This document shows, in pieces, positions 1 to 10,248 of a DNA stretch of 64,000 nucleotides. The notes under the pieces are model-generated. The model was not told the DNA's origin and did no database searches. It worked only from the letters and a program-made list of their open reading frames with translations. Position 1 is the first letter of the stretch. Every line of letters begins with the position of its first letter. Source of the stretch: Mesorhizobium sp. DCY119 (GTDB lineage Bacteria > Pseudomonadota > Alphaproteobacteria > Rhizobiales > Rhizobiaceae). The translations under genes and the position numbers were made by a program. The DNA lies in contig NZ_CP031834.1 of NCBI RefSeq assembly GCF_003590645.1, positions 3,410,501 through 3,474,500 of the forward strand. Reading direction: 5' to 3'.

Positions 1-1635
<1,635 letters not shown>

Positions 1636-1675
1636 GAAGTCCATAAAGCACCTGTTTCTCAGGCAACATCTACGG

Positions 1676-1701
1676 AAAGGGCGCCCTCGGGCGCCCTTTT
1701 T
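1676..1701 (+). terminator. Rho-independent terminator of groEL
   Basis: Perfect inverted repeat AAAGGGCGCCC / GGGCGCCCTTT (1676-1686 and 1689-1699) running into a T tract, 40 bases after the groEL stop. Confidence 0.9.
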
Positions 1702-1769
1702 GCTTTGGAAAAAAGATTCAAAAAAATTCGCAACCGATGGAACCATCTTTGCGGCCGTGCATTTTACGG

Positions 1770-1864
1770 GTGTCGAAAGCTATCCAAAATGGAGAAATCC
1801 ACAAGGAAAAGCCAAGACAAAAAAGCGCTCCCCCATCCTCAAACGAGATGCGGGGAGCGTTTTT
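1770..1864 (+). ncRNA. Candidate small RNA (about 95 nt) between groEL and csbD
   Basis: No open frame with a ribosome site lies between the groEL terminator and csbD, yet a second complete terminator ends at 1864. Upstream is an EcfG-like promoter, GGAAC at 1739-1743, 16 bp, CATT at 1760-1763, so a transcript starting near 1770 would be about 95 nt. Its terminator loop and arms are C-rich (1828-1840), a composition that in known alphaproteobacterial sRNAs pairs with Shine-Dalgarno sequences. This is inference from promoter plus terminator only. The same hairpin could instead be a second groEL terminator. Confidence 0.35.
1826..1864 (+). terminator. Rho-independent terminator, orphan
   Basis: CGCTCCCCCATC (1826-1837) pairs with GATG-C-GGGGAGCG (1847-1859) with one bulged C, followed by a T run at 1860-1864. 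No CDS ends immediately before it. Confidence 0.75.
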
Positions 1865-1909
1865 GTTTTCCGCCATCATTTTGATTTCATGTAATTTTTC
1901 GATTTTTTC

Positions 1910-1934
1910 GCAACCAATCCGGAACAGTCTCGTT
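1910..1934 (+). promoter_or_regulatory. EcfG-like stress promoter of csbD (one mismatch)
   Basis: GCAAC at 1910-1914, exactly 16 bp, then CGTT at 1931-1934; the EcfG/RpoE2 consensus is GGAAC-N16/17-CGTT. CsbD genes are commonly in the general stress regulon of alphaproteobacteria. The -35 has one mismatch, so confidence is moderate. Confidence 0.5.
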
Positions 1935-1971
1935 GTGGAGGGCAAACAAACCCGAAACAGGAGATGCGGCC

Positions 1972-2151
1972 ATGGTGAACAAGGATCAGATCAAGGGCGT
2001 TGCCAAACAGGCCAGCGGCGCCGTCAAGGAAGCCGCCGGCAAGGTAACTGGCAACAAGAAGACCCAGGCCGAAGGCACGGCTGAAAAAGTCGCCGGCAAG
2101 GTCCAGAAGGGCTACGGCGACGCCAAGGAAAAGATCAAGGGCGCGCTCTGA
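1972..2151 (+). CDS. CsbD family stress-response protein
   Basis: A 59-residue, highly charged, Lys/Ala-rich hydrophilic protein beginning MVNKDQIKGVAKQ, with the CsbD pattern of repeated KG/GK...A helices (VKEAAGKVTGNKK, AEKVAGKVQKGYGDAKEKIKG). CsbD proteins accumulate in general stress or stationary phase; the molecular role is not established. ATG at 1972 is chosen over an upstream in-frame start because AGGAG (1959-1963) lies eight bases before it. It is monocistronic, between the orphan terminator at 1864 and its own terminator at 2174-2204, and has an EcfG-like promoter at 1910-1934. Confidence 0.93.
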   Translation: MVNKDQIKGVAKQASGAVKEAAGKVTGNKKTQAEGTAEKVAGKVQKGYGDAKEKIKGAL

Positions 2152-2173
2152 TCTCCTTCACGAGCGCCCTTTG

Positions 2174-2204
2174 GGAAAAGGCGGCGCCCAGCGCCGCCTT
2201 TTCC
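2174..2204 (+). terminator. Terminator hairpin of csbD
   Basis: Perfect 14-bp stem (2174-2187 with 2191-2204) and a three-base loop; the 3' arm ends in CTTTTCC, so the U tract is part of the stem. Confidence 0.75.
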
Positions 2205-2285
2205 ACGTTTGGGGCTCGCTTGGTAAAGTGATGCCGGGCCAATGGAGGACGTCATCGCGCTTGAACAACAGTACCTCCAAGTGCC

Positions 2286-2894
2286 TCACCGCATCAGTTC
2301 AAAACCTTCCATACACAGCTTCAACACGCCTGCATTCTGCGCCGCCTTGGCCATCGACATGGCGCCGGAATAAGAAGCAACAGTGAAAGCAGCAAAGCGC
2401 TCTGGATTGGTTTGCCGGTCTTCCACGCCGCTTTGCTGGTCGCGCTTGATCTTTTCGGCGATGGCCTGCTGCCATGCGTCGAAAATTTTCGCCAGTGCCG
2501 CGCGAAATTCCGGATCGGCCAGCGACAATTCATGCGCAAGATTGTTGAGCGGGCAGCCGCGCACGAAACCCTGCTGCTCAAGTTCCCCCGCCACTGCGAC
2601 AAAAACCTGTCGTACCCCTTCCCGCGCCGTGTTCGCCGCCTCGACCGGCCCGATCCAGGTTTCCGCAACCGCCGTCGCAACCCTTTCGTTGATCACGGCC
2701 AGCCCGAGCGCCTTCTTGGTTGGGAAATGGTGATGCAGTGCCCCGCCCGACACGCCTGCCGCCTGCATCAGGTCGCCCAGGCTCGTTGCGTTGTAGCCAC
2801 GCGCCTGAAACGCTTCTTCCGCAACATCCAGCACCTTCTGGCGCATGCCTTCGGGGTCGTTGGTGCGGGTTCTGGTTCGTACAGCTTTTGCCAT
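2286..2894 (-). CDS. TetR/AcrR family transcriptional regulator
   Basis: Repressor-type regulator of 202 aa. The N-terminal helix-turn-helix spans roughly residues 16-66, with the typical TetR run AFQARGYNATSLGDLMQAAGVS and then GALHHHFPTKKALG, the recognition-helix region. The C-terminal part is a ligand-binding and dimerisation domain containing one Cys in the RGCPLNNLA segment. Start at 2894 (MAKAVRTR) is preferred because the longer frame would run through the operator. It is divergent from the NIPSNAP gene; the 109-bp gap holds a sigma70-like promoter overlaid by two copies of CAACCGGTYTGTT, so it probably represses both that gene and itself. The ligand is unknown. Confidence 0.9.
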   Translation of the reverse strand: MAKAVRTRTRTNDPEGMRQKVLDVAEEAFQARGYNATSLGDLMQAAGVSGGALHHHFPTKKALGLAVINERVATAVAETWIGPVEAANTAREGVRQVFVAVAGELEQQGFVRGCPLNNLAHELSLADPEFRAALAKIFDAWQQAIAEKIKRDQQSGVEDRQTNPERFAAFTVASYSGAMSMAKAAQNAGVLKLCMEGFELMR

Positions 2895-2937
2895 TCGACT
2901 TTCTCTGGCCACGGGAAACCGGCTGCAAAATACCAGA

Positions 2938-2991
2938 TTGACAAAACCGGGCAACCGGTTTGTTATTAAAACAGGTCAACCGGTCTGTTTT
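2938..2991 (+). promoter_or_regulatory. Promoter and tandem TetR operator in front of the NIPSNAP gene
   Basis: TTGACA (2938-2943), 17 bp, TGTTAT (2961-2966) form a sigma70-like promoter. In the spacer lies the inverted repeat AAACCGG-GCAA-CCGGTTT (2944-2961); just downstream is AAAACAG-N10-CTGTTTT (2968-2991). Both contain CAACCGGTYTGTT (2952-2964 and 2977-2989), 25 bp apart and differing by one base. Confidence 0.7.
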
Positions 2992-3003
2992 AAAGAGGGA
3001 AAG

Positions 3004-3765
3004 ATGTCCGAGCACCCAAGCGTAACGCTCGCAACCGCCAGCGAACTATTCTCGCCAGTCGTCGAACTGCGGCAATACATGCTGCATCCGGGCAGGCGTG
3101 ACGAATTGATCGACCTTTTCGACACGCATCTGGTCGAAACCCAGGAAGCGACCGGCATGAAGGTCATCGCTCAGTTCCGCGATCTCGACCGGCCCGACCA
3201 TTTCGTCTGGTTGCGCGGGTTCGAAGAGATGGCCGCTCGCAAGGCGGCGCTCGAGGCCTTTTATGGCGGCCCCGTCTGGGCTGCTCACAAGGATGCAGCT
3301 AACGCCACCATGATCGATTCCGACGATGTGCTGCTGCTCAAGCCGGCGTGGCCGGCCAGCGGCTTCGATCTCTCGGGCAAGGTGCGCGATCTGCCTGGAA
3401 AGGCGCAAGCGGAAACATTGATCACTGCCACGATCTGCCACATCACGCCGGCATCCGAAGCCGAGTTCATTGCACTGTTCGAAAGCGAAACGATCCCTCT
3501 CCTCGCTCGTCTTGGCGCTCCGCTCCTTGCCGGGTTTGTCACGGAGCATGCTGAAAACACCTTTCCACGCCTGCCGGTCAGGAGCAGCGAGAACGTCTTC
3601 ATCGCTTTCCAGATTTTCGAGAGCGCGAAAGCGCATGCTCTTTATGAGGCTGCATTGAATTCAGACCCATCATGGGCTGATAGCCTGCTGCCCCGGCTTC
3701 TGGGTCATTTTTCCGGACCTGTACAACGGCTTCGCCTCGTGCCGACCGAGCGTTCGCTGCTTTGA
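3004..3765 (+). CDS. NIPSNAP family protein
   Basis: A 253-residue protein with two tandem NIPSNAP-type ferredoxin-like modules: residues about 18-118 begin VVELRQYMLHPGRRDELIDLF and continue with FRDLDRPDHFVWLRGF and FYGGPVWAAHKDAANATM; a weaker second copy fills the C-terminal half (ITATICHITPASEAEFIALF). In bacteria these small dimeric alpha/beta barrels have diverse or unknown roles, often in degradation or monooxygenase-like chemistry. ATG at 3004 follows AGAGGGA. The gene is divergent from the TetR gene and has the tandem operator in its promoter, so it is probably derepressed by that regulator's ligand. No substrate can be named. Confidence 0.85.
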   Translation: MSEHPSVTLATASELFSPVVELRQYMLHPGRRDELIDLFDTHLVETQEATGMKVIAQFRDLDRPDHFVWLRGFEEMAARKAALEAFYGGPVWAAHKDAANATMIDSDDVLLLKPAWPASGFDLSGKVRDLPGKAQAETLITATICHITPASEAEFIALFESETIPLLARLGAPLLAGFVTEHAENTFPRLPVRSSENVFIAFQIFESAKAHALYEAALNSDPSWADSLLPRLLGHFSGPVQRLRLVPTERSLL

Positions 3766-3864
3766 ACCGATTAGGATTGGCCTTGCCTCCATTCTTCACT
3801 TGAAGCCCATTGTGCAAAGCGGTAGGCCGTTGCCGGCATTGAAAAATTTCCGGGAGACTGGTCC

Positions 3865-5262
3865 GTGAGCGCAGGCAAGACAAGAACCGAAACCGACACG
3901 TTCGGACCGATCGAAGTGGCGAGCGATCGCTACTGGGGCGCGCAGGCCCAGCGCTCGCTCGGCAACTTCAAGATCGGCTGGGAAAAGCAGCCGCTTTCCG
4001 TCGTGCGTGCGCTCGGCATCGTCAAGCGGGCAGCCGCCGAAGCCAATATGGATCTGAAGCGCCTCGACCCCGCGGTCGGCGAGACGATCGTCAAGGCAGC
4101 GCAGGAAGTCATCGACGGCAAGCTCAACGATCACTTCCCGCTCGTCGTCTGGCAGACCGGCTCGGGCACCCAGTCGAACATGAACGCCAATGAGGTGATC
4201 TCCAACCGCGCCATCGAGATGCTGGGCGGCGTGATGGGCTCAAAGAAGCCGGTCCATCCCAACGACCACGTCAATATGAGCCAGTCGTCGAACGACACCT
4301 ATCCGACGGCCATGCACATCGCCTGCGCTGAGCGCATCGTTCACGACCTGCTGCCGGCGCTGAAGCACCTTCATGCCGCACTCGACGCCAAGGCGAAGGA
4401 ATTCGACCACATCATCAAGATCGGCCGCACCCACACGCAGGATGCAACCCCGCTGACGCTCGGCCAGGAGTTCGGCGGCTATGCCGCGCAGATCGCCTCC
4501 TCGATCAAGCGCATCGAATTGACCCTGCCAGGCCTGTGCGAACTGGCCCAGGGCGGCACTGCCGTCGGCACCGGGCTCAACGCGCCGGTCGGCTTTGCCG
4601 AAAAGGTTGCCGAGCGCATCGCCGCGATCACCGGCATCGACTTCGTCACCGCTCCCAACAAATTCGAGGCGCTGGCAGCCCATGACTCGATGGTGTTCTC
4701 GCACGGCGCCATCAATTCGGCGGCTGCGGCCCTGTTCAAGATCGCCAACGACATCCGCTTCCTCGGTTCGGGCCCGCGCTCTGGCCTCGGCGAACTGTCG
4801 CTGCCGGAGAACGAGCCCGGCTCGTCGATCATGCCCGGCAAGGTCAATCCGACCCAGTCCGAGGCGCTGACGCAGGTCTGCGTGCAGGTGTTCGGCAACA
4901 ACGCGGCGCTGACCTTCGCGGGCAGCCAGGGCCATTTCGAGCTCAACGTCTACAATCCGCTGATGGCCTACAACTTCCTCCAGTCGGTGCAGTTGATGTC
5001 TGACGCAGCGATCTCGTTTACCGACAACTGCGTCGTCGGCATCGAAGCGCGTGAGGAGAACATCAAGGCGGCACTCGACCGTTCGCTGATGCTGGTGACG
5101 GCACTTGCCCCGACGATCGGCTATGACAACGCCGCCAAGATCGCCAAGACCGCGCACAAGAACGGCACCACGCTGCGCGAAGAAGCGGTCGGCGGCGGTT
5201 ATGTCAGCGATGCCGACTTCGACCGACTGGTGCGGCCGGAAGACATGACGCGGCCGGGATAG
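3865..5262 (+). CDS. fumC: Fumarate hydratase, class II
   Basis: Iron-independent fumarase of the TCA cycle, interconverting fumarate and malate in the cytosol as a homotetramer. The 465 aa match the family length. Visible signatures are [11 protein letters not shown] (general substrate-site region), [18 protein letters not shown], and the mobile catalytic loop [13 protein letters not shown]. The start is GTG at 3865, preceded by CGGGAG at 3851-3856; no in-frame ATG fits the conserved N-terminus [20 protein letters not shown]. It appears monocistronic. Aspartase and argininosuccinate lyase belong to the same superfamily but the overall sequence is FumC. Confidence 0.97.
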   Translation: MSAGKTRTETDTFGPIEVASDRYWGAQAQRSLGNFKIGWEKQPLSVVRALGIVKRAAAEANMDLKRLDPAVGETIVKAAQEVIDGKLNDHFPLVVWQTGSGTQSNMNANEVISNRAIEMLGGVMGSKKPVHPNDHVNMSQSSNDTYPTAMHIACAERIVHDLLPALKHLHAALDAKAKEFDHIIKIGRTHTQDATPLTLGQEFGGYAAQIASSIKRIELTLPGLCELAQGGTAVGTGLNAPVGFAEKVAERIAAITGIDFVTAPNKFEALAAHDSMVFSHGAINSAAAALFKIANDIRFLGSGPRSGLGELSLPENEPGSSIMPGKVNPTQSEALTQVCVQVFGNNAALTFAGSQGHFELNVYNPLMAYNFLQSVQLMSDAAISFTDNCVVGIEAREENIKAALDRSLMLVTALAPTIGYDNAAKIAKTAHKNGTTLREEAVGGGYVSDADFDRLVRPEDMTRPG

Positions 5263-5311
5263 AGCGCAAAATCTTTCCTATCGTGAACGATGTGTCGACA
5301 AATTCGAGGCT

Positions 5312-5339
5312 TTGGTGAACAGCCGGGATCGTCTATCTT
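5312..5339 (+). promoter_or_regulatory. Candidate sigma70 promoter of the first DoxX gene
   Basis: TTGGTG (5312-5317), 16 bp, TATCTT (5334-5339), about 28 bp before the ATG at 5368. The -35 is weak. Confidence 0.4.
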
Positions 5340-5367
5340 AGGGCCATAAACCCTTATGGAGACTCCC

Positions 5368-5790
5368 ATGTCCACCAACTCTTCCGCCGCCGACTCCGGC
5401 ATTGCTGCTAACGCCTCGGCCGCCATTCTGGTTGGGCGTGTGCTGATATCCATCCTGTTCATCCTCGCCGGCTTCGGCAAGCTGACTGCGATCGGCGGCA
5501 CCGCCGGCTTCTTCGAAAGCCTCGGCCTGCCGATGCCGACGGTGACTGCCGTCGTCGTCGGTCTCGTCGAATTCTTCGGCGGCCTCGCCGTTCTGGTCGG
5601 CTTCAAGACACGTATCGCCGCGATCCTGCTCGCCGTCTTCACGCTGGGTGCAACTGCCGTCGCCCATCTCGACTTCTCGCAGGCCGGCAACGCGCTGATG
5701 CTGCAGAAGAACCTCGGCCTCGTCGGCGGCTTTATTTTCCTCGCCGTCATCGGTGCCGGCGCTTACTCGATCGACGGACGTGGCCGCTAA
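5368..5790 (+). CDS. DoxX family membrane protein (copy 1)
   Basis: Integral membrane protein of 140 aa with four predicted transmembrane helices; DoxX family features include RVLISILFILAGFGKL near the first helix, a GLVEFFGGLAVLVGF helix and the C-terminal GAGAYSIDGRGR. DoxX proteins are related to a quinol-oxidase subunit, and some take part in thiol or redox stress complexes; no specific partner is visible here. ATG at 5368 is chosen over ATG 5356 because GGAG (5358-5361) sits six bases before it. A terminator separates it from a second DoxX gene at 5908, which has the same topology and a matching C-terminus. Confidence 0.88.
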   Translation: MSTNSSAADSGIAANASAAILVGRVLISILFILAGFGKLTAIGGTAGFFESLGLPMPTVTAVVVGLVEFFGGLAVLVGFKTRIAAILLAVFTLGATAVAHLDFSQAGNALMLQKNLGLVGGFIFLAVIGAGAYSIDGRGR

Positions 5791-5809
5791 ACCGGCTTCC
5801 TGAACTGCC

Positions 5810-5837
5810 AAAGGCCCGGAGCGATCCGGGCCTTTTT
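5810..5837 (+). terminator. Rho-independent terminator after DoxX copy 1
   Basis: AAAGGCCCGGA / TCCGGGCCTTT (5810-5820, 5825-5835) with GCGA loop and TTTTT. Confidence 0.9.
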
Positions 5838-5907
5838 CTTTCGCGGCATCATTGGGTGACATTTTTCGCGTCTGAGCGCATTCTTGGCAATCGACGCGGA
5901 CAGGCCC

Positions 5908-6309
5908 ATGCCGACCAATATCGTATTGCTAATCGCCCGGCTCCTGCTTGCTGCCCTGTTTATCCCGGGCGGCTATGGCGCACTCACAAACATCGCAGGC
6001 ACGGCCAGCTATTTCGGCGGGCTTGGCTTCCCCCTGCCCACCCTCGTCGCCTGGGGTGTCGGGCTTTTCGAACTCATCGCCGGCCTGCTGATCCTCGTCG
6101 GCTTCCAGACCCGCCCGGTATCACTGCTGCTTGCGGCCTTTTCAGTGGCTGCCGGCATAATCGGCCATTACGGCCAGGGTGGCGGCGATCCAGCGCTCGC
6201 TTTCATGCATTCGCAGGCGCTGATGAAGGATATCGCCATAGCCGGCGGCTTTCTGGCGCTCTCGGCTGCAGGCGCCGGCGCATTTTCGATCGACGCCAAA
6301 CGCGGCTGA
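5908..6309 (+). CDS. DoxX family membrane protein (copy 2)
   Basis: A 133-aa four-helix DoxX protein, paralogous to the gene just upstream: both share the order LxARxLLAxLFIxxG, GLFELIAGLLILVGF and the terminal GAGAFSIDAKRG. ATG at 5908 is preferred over a TTG at 5884 because GGACAGG lies five to ten bases before it and the hydrophobic first helix then starts at the usual distance. Its stop is 37 bp from the convergent ppx stop, and the gap contains an exact 19-bp tandem repeat. The specific redox partner is unknown. Confidence 0.85.
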   Translation: MPTNIVLLIARLLLAALFIPGGYGALTNIAGTASYFGGLGFPLPTLVAWGVGLFELIAGLLILVGFQTRPVSLLLAAFSVAAGIIGHYGQGGGDPALAFMHSQALMKDIAIAGGFLALSAAGAGAFSIDAKRG

Positions 6310-6326
6310 AAAGCGGATTGCTCTGC

Positions 6327-6364
6327 CTTACTTCACCGGAACGAACTTACTTCACCGGAACGAA
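6327..6364. repeat. Exact 19-bp tandem duplication at the ppx 3' end
   Basis: CTTACTTCACCGGAACGAA occurs at 6327-6345 and again at 6346-6364 without interruption. The second copy encodes the last residues and stop of ppx (minus strand); the first is an untranslated copy of the same codons, including the stop triplet. Confidence 0.97.
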
Positions 6365-7885
6365 GGGCTGCTCGCCCTCGATCATCAGTTCCAGCCTGCG
6401 TCCCGTAAGCCGGGCAAGCTGCGCCAGACGCCCGGCCGGCCGTTCGCCGGTCAGGCCGGCATGCGACTTCGGAATGACCAGCGCCAGCGCGCCATTGTCA
6501 CGATTTTCCCATCGAAGCTGCGGGATCACACCCGGCATGGAGGCCGAGAACAGATAGACGACGCGCAGCATCGCGCCGAGCAGCCTCGCACGCTCGATGT
6601 AGCGCGGCGGCACCAGCGCAAGCAGTTCGGCTGCCGCTCCATCGTTGAAGATGCCTTCATGCCGGTAAAGATTGGCCAGCGCCAGGAACACTCGACCCGG
6701 ATGGTCGACGCCGATGAAGGAGGCATGCGCAATGATGTTCAGCGACTGCTTGCCCCGATATTCCGGATGCGCTCGCCAGCCGATATCGGCGAGAAGGCAG
6801 GCGGCATGGCGATAACGCACTTCGTCCTCAGTCTCGTCGATGCCGAAGGCCGCGAAGGACTGGCCGGTCCATTGCACCAGTTCATGGGCATGCATGACCG
6901 ACCGTGCGCGCAGCCGCGCCAGTTCCTCGGAGGCCGAAATGAGCGGGTCCGTGCGCTGTTCGCTACGCGACAGCAACGAATAGAGGAAACCTTCACGCAC
7001 GCCGAGCGCCGATACCACGATCTTCGACGGCTTCATCGCCGCGATGATCTCGAGCAGCACCGCCGCGCCATAGGGCAGCAGCGCGCGACGGTTCTTCGAG
7101 ATGCCCTCGATGCCCTTCATCTTGTCAATGTCGCCTTTGGCGACCTGACGCAGGAACGGCAGCGAGCTTTCGATGCCCATCTCGTAGTGGTGCATCACGT
7201 TGAGCGGATAGTTGATCGTGTTCATGTGGAGGCGGGCGAGGTTTCGCCAGGTGCCGCCCACGGCGTAGAAAACCTGGCCCTGCCCGCCTTTCAGCAGCTT
7301 GGCACGCGCAAGTTCGTCCCGCGCGATCTTCGCTGCAGCTACCGGCGAATTCTTCGACATATCCTGCAGACGCAGGCCACCGAGTGGCAGCGTTATGCCC
7401 TGGCCGATCTTTTCGCCATCGACGCCGACCAGTTCCAGGCTGCCACCGCCAAGGTCGCCGGCGATGCCATTTGCGGGATGGAAGCCTGAAATAACCCCCA
7501 ACGCCGAGTAATGTGCTTCCTCGCGCCCGGTAAGCACCCTTATTTCGGTGCCCAGGATCTGCTGCGCCCGGTGAATGAAGTCCGGTCCGTTCTCGGCCTC
7601 GCGCGCCGCAGCCGTCGCGATCACATGCAGTTCCTCCGCGCCTGCCTGATCGGACAGGGCGCGAAACCGCCGGAACTCCTCCACGGCGCGGGTTACGCCC
7701 TCCGGATCGAGCTTGCCCGTCGAAACGATGCCGCGACCAAGGCCGGCCAACATCTTTTCGTTGAACAGAACCGTCGGAGAACGGGATATGCCTTCATACA
7801 CGACAAGACGGATCGAGTTCGACCCAATGTCGATGATGGAAATCGGTCGGCGATCCTGAAGCCGACCCTGGGATTGTGCAATCAT
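6347..7885 (-). CDS. ppx: Exopolyphosphatase (Ppx/GppA family)
   Basis: Hydrolyses terminal phosphate from inorganic polyphosphate (Ppx) or pppGpp (GppA-type); the two cannot be separated safely by sequence, but pairing with ppk favours Ppx. 512 aa, with an N-terminal ASKHA ATPase-like fold: IIDIGSNSIRLVVY (phosphate-1 loop, residues 18-31), ATAAAREAENG, and DLGGGSLEL (phosphate-2 loop); the C-terminal half is an HD-like helical domain (YRHAACLLADIGWRAHPEYRG). It starts at 7885, one base shared with the ppk stop (TGATG), so ppk-ppx is translationally coupled. Its last codons are duplicated downstream as an exact tandem repeat without changing the protein. Confidence 0.95.
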   Translation of the reverse strand: MIAQSQGRLQDRRPISIIDIGSNSIRLVVYEGISRSPTVLFNEKMLAGLGRGIVSTGKLDPEGVTRAVEEFRRFRALSDQAGAEELHVIATAAAREAENGPDFIHRAQQILGTEIRVLTGREEAHYSALGVISGFHPANGIAGDLGGGSLELVGVDGEKIGQGITLPLGGLRLQDMSKNSPVAAAKIARDELARAKLLKGGQGQVFYAVGGTWRNLARLHMNTINYPLNVMHHYEMGIESSLPFLRQVAKGDIDKMKGIEGISKNRRALLPYGAAVLLEIIAAMKPSKIVVSALGVREGFLYSLLSRSEQRTDPLISASEELARLRARSVMHAHELVQWTGQSFAAFGIDETEDEVRYRHAACLLADIGWRAHPEYRGKQSLNIIAHASFIGVDHPGRVFLALANLYRHEGIFNDGAAAELLALVPPRYIERARLLGAMLRVVYLFSASMPGVIPQLRWENRDNGALALVIPKSHAGLTGERPAGRLAQLARLTGRRLELMIEGEQPFVPVK

Positions 7886-10092
7886 CAGCTACCGGTTGCG
7901 CTGGACTTCTTGCGCCGCTTGAACTGCGCGATGCGCTTGGGCGCATGCGATTTCAGTGCATCTCCCCGCCCAGACAGGCTCGGATTCGTCATGAAATATT
8001 CCTGCGCGTTGAACGGCTCTTCCCCCTCGTCCAGCACTATGCGCCGCGAGGTACCGTCAGCCAATACTTCGAAACTTTGCTGGTTGTCCATGATGTTTCC
8101 GAGCATGATCTGGCCAAGCACCTGTTCATGCACAGTTGGATTGGTGATCGGAACCATGGTTTCGACGCGGCGGTCGAGGTTTCGGGGCATCAGGTCGGCC
8201 GAACTGATGTAGACGATGGCGTCGTCCGAAGGCAGGCCATGGCCGTTGCCGAAGCAATAAATCCGGCTGTGCTCGAGGAAGCGGCCGATGATCGATTTCA
8301 CCCGGATGTTTTCAGAAAGTCCCGGAACCTGCGGCCTGAGGCAGCATATGCCGCGCACGACCAGGTCGATCTCCACACCCGCCCTGCTGGCGTCGTAGAG
8401 CGCATCGATGATCATCGGATCGACCAGCGAATTCATCTTCAGCCAGATCTGCGCCGGCCGGCCTTCCAGGGCGTGAGAAACCTCATCGGAAATGTGTTTC
8501 AGAATCCGGCTCCGCAGCGTCAGCGGCGACATCGCCAGATGCATCTCGTCGGCCGGCTCGGCATAGCCGGTGATGAAGTTGAAGAGCTGCGCGACATCAT
8601 GGGCGATGTGCGAATCGGTCGTGAAGAAGGACAGATCGGTGTAGATGCGGGCGGTGATCGGATGATAATTGCCGGTGCCGAGGTGGACATAGTTGCGCAG
8701 GCGGTTGTCCTCGCGGCGCACCACCAGCGACATCTTGGCGTGCGTTTTCAGCTCGATGAAGCCGAATACGACCTGCACGCCGGCACGCTCCAGATCGCGC
8801 GCCCAGCGGATATTGGCCTCCTCGTCGAAGCGCGCCTTCAACTCGACCAGCGCCGTGACCGACTTGCCGGCCTCCGCCGCATCGACCAGCGCGCGCACGA
8901 TCGGGCTGTCGTTCGAGGTGCGGTAGAGCGTCTGCTTGATCGCCACGACATCGGGATCGGCAGCAGCCTGGCGCAGGAACTGCACCACCACGTCGAAGGA
9001 TTCGTAAGGGTGGTGGACGATGAAATCCTTCTCCCGGATGGCGGCGAAGCAATCGCCGCGATGGTCGCGGACACGTTCGGGAAAGCGCGGGTTGTAGGGC
9101 GTGAATTTCAGGTCGTCGCGCGGCACGGCGACAAGTTCGGAAATCTGGTTCAGCGCCAGCGGCCCGGTCAGCACGCTGATGCGCGAGGAAGAAACGCCAA
9201 GTTCCGTGGCGACGAATTCCCGCAGTTCATCCGGCATCTGACCGTCGAACTCGATGCGGATCACCGAACCGCGACGCCGGCGCTTCAGCGCCGTCTCGAA
9301 CAGCCGCACCAGATCTTCGGCCTCTTCCTCGACCTCGATATCGCTGTCTCGGATGATGCGGAACGTGCCGGAACCCTTGACCTCATAGCCGGGGAAAAGC
9401 TTGCCGATGAAGATGTTCACCGTCTCTTCGATAGGGATAAAGCGCACGCAGTTCTTGCGATCCGGCAGACCGATGTATCGCCTCAGCGCAGTCGGCAGGC
9501 GCAGCAGCGCCGTCATTTCCTCGCCGTTCTTGCGGTGACGCAATTGCAGCGCGATCGAGAAACCCAGATTGGGAATGAACGGGAAAGGATGCGCCGGGTC
9601 GATGGATAGCGGCGTCAGGACCGGAAAGACCTGTTCCTGAAAATGGTTTTCGAGCCAGGTCTTCTCATCCTTGGTCAGCGCATCACCGGTGATGCTCTCG
9701 ATACCTTCCTTCTTGAGCAAACCGATCAGGCCGGAAAGGCTTGTCTGCTGGTCTTCCTGAAGGCGACCGACCTCGACAAGAAGCTGTTCGAGCTGCTGCT
9801 CGGGCGTGCGCCCGTCGGGGCTTTTGATGGAGATGTTTTCGCGTATCTGCCCGGCAAGGCCGGCAACGCGAACCATGAAGAATTCGTCGAGATTGGCGGC
9901 CGATATCGACAGGAAGCGAACGCGCTCCAGCAGCGGATGGTTCGGGTTCTGTGATTCTTCAAGAACGCGGCGGTTGAACTGGAGCCACGAGAACTCACGA
10001 TTGACGAAACGGTCCGGATTGCCTGCGGACGCATCGCCGTCGGCGGTGCTGACGGTGGTGAATTCGGCCTGGACCGGTCTTAGCTCGTTCAT
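7885..10092 (-). CDS. ppk: Polyphosphate kinase 1
   Basis: Synthesises polyphosphate reversibly from ATP at the inner membrane. 735 aa. The N domain starts [19 protein letters not shown]; the phospholipase-D-like catalytic half carries [17 protein letters not shown], with the His in the autophosphorylation position of the PPK1 family, and [20 protein letters not shown]. Additional conserved stretches are [19 protein letters not shown] and [13 protein letters not shown]. First gene of a ppk-ppx operon, overlapping ppx by one base. The 156-bp gap to the divergent CHCC zinc-finger gene holds both promoters; I see no Pho-box match. Confidence 0.97.
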   Translation of the reverse strand: MNELRPVQAEFTTVSTADGDASAGNPDRFVNREFSWLQFNRRVLEESQNPNHPLLERVRFLSISAANLDEFFMVRVAGLAGQIRENISIKSPDGRTPEQQLEQLLVEVGRLQEDQQTSLSGLIGLLKKEGIESITGDALTKDEKTWLENHFQEQVFPVLTPLSIDPAHPFPFIPNLGFSIALQLRHRKNGEEMTALLRLPTALRRYIGLPDRKNCVRFIPIEETVNIFIGKLFPGYEVKGSGTFRIIRDSDIEVEEEAEDLVRLFETALKRRRRGSVIRIEFDGQMPDELREFVATELGVSSSRISVLTGPLALNQISELVAVPRDDLKFTPYNPRFPERVRDHRGDCFAAIREKDFIVHHPYESFDVVVQFLRQAAADPDVVAIKQTLYRTSNDSPIVRALVDAAEAGKSVTALVELKARFDEEANIRWARDLERAGVQVVFGFIELKTHAKMSLVVRREDNRLRNYVHLGTGNYHPITARIYTDLSFFTTDSHIAHDVAQLFNFITGYAEPADEMHLAMSPLTLRSRILKHISDEVSHALEGRPAQIWLKMNSLVDPMIIDALYDASRAGVEIDLVVRGICCLRPQVPGLSENIRVKSIIGRFLEHSRIYCFGNGHGLPSDDAIVYISSADLMPRNLDRRVETMVPITNPTVHEQVLGQIMLGNIMDNQQSFEVLADGTSRRIVLDEGEEPFNAQEYFMTNPSLSGRGDALKSHAPKRIAQFKRRKKSSATGS

Positions 10093-10248
10093 GTCCCTCT
10101 TTATCCTTTATGCGACCACAGCCGCTTATTCGGCTCAGCTTATCTCCTGACAGGGTTTTGCGACAGTTTGATTTCACATGGCTTGCAAAGAGGTTGGCTA
10201 TGCTTCAAACGCTTGCTAAGAGCGAGATGTAATCGACAGGAGAAAGCC

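Noticed and set aside
7876..9609. Long plus-strand reading frame opposite ppk (577 codons)
   Set aside because: It is the antisense shadow of ppk; high GC and codon bias keep antisense frames open. No recognisable domains.
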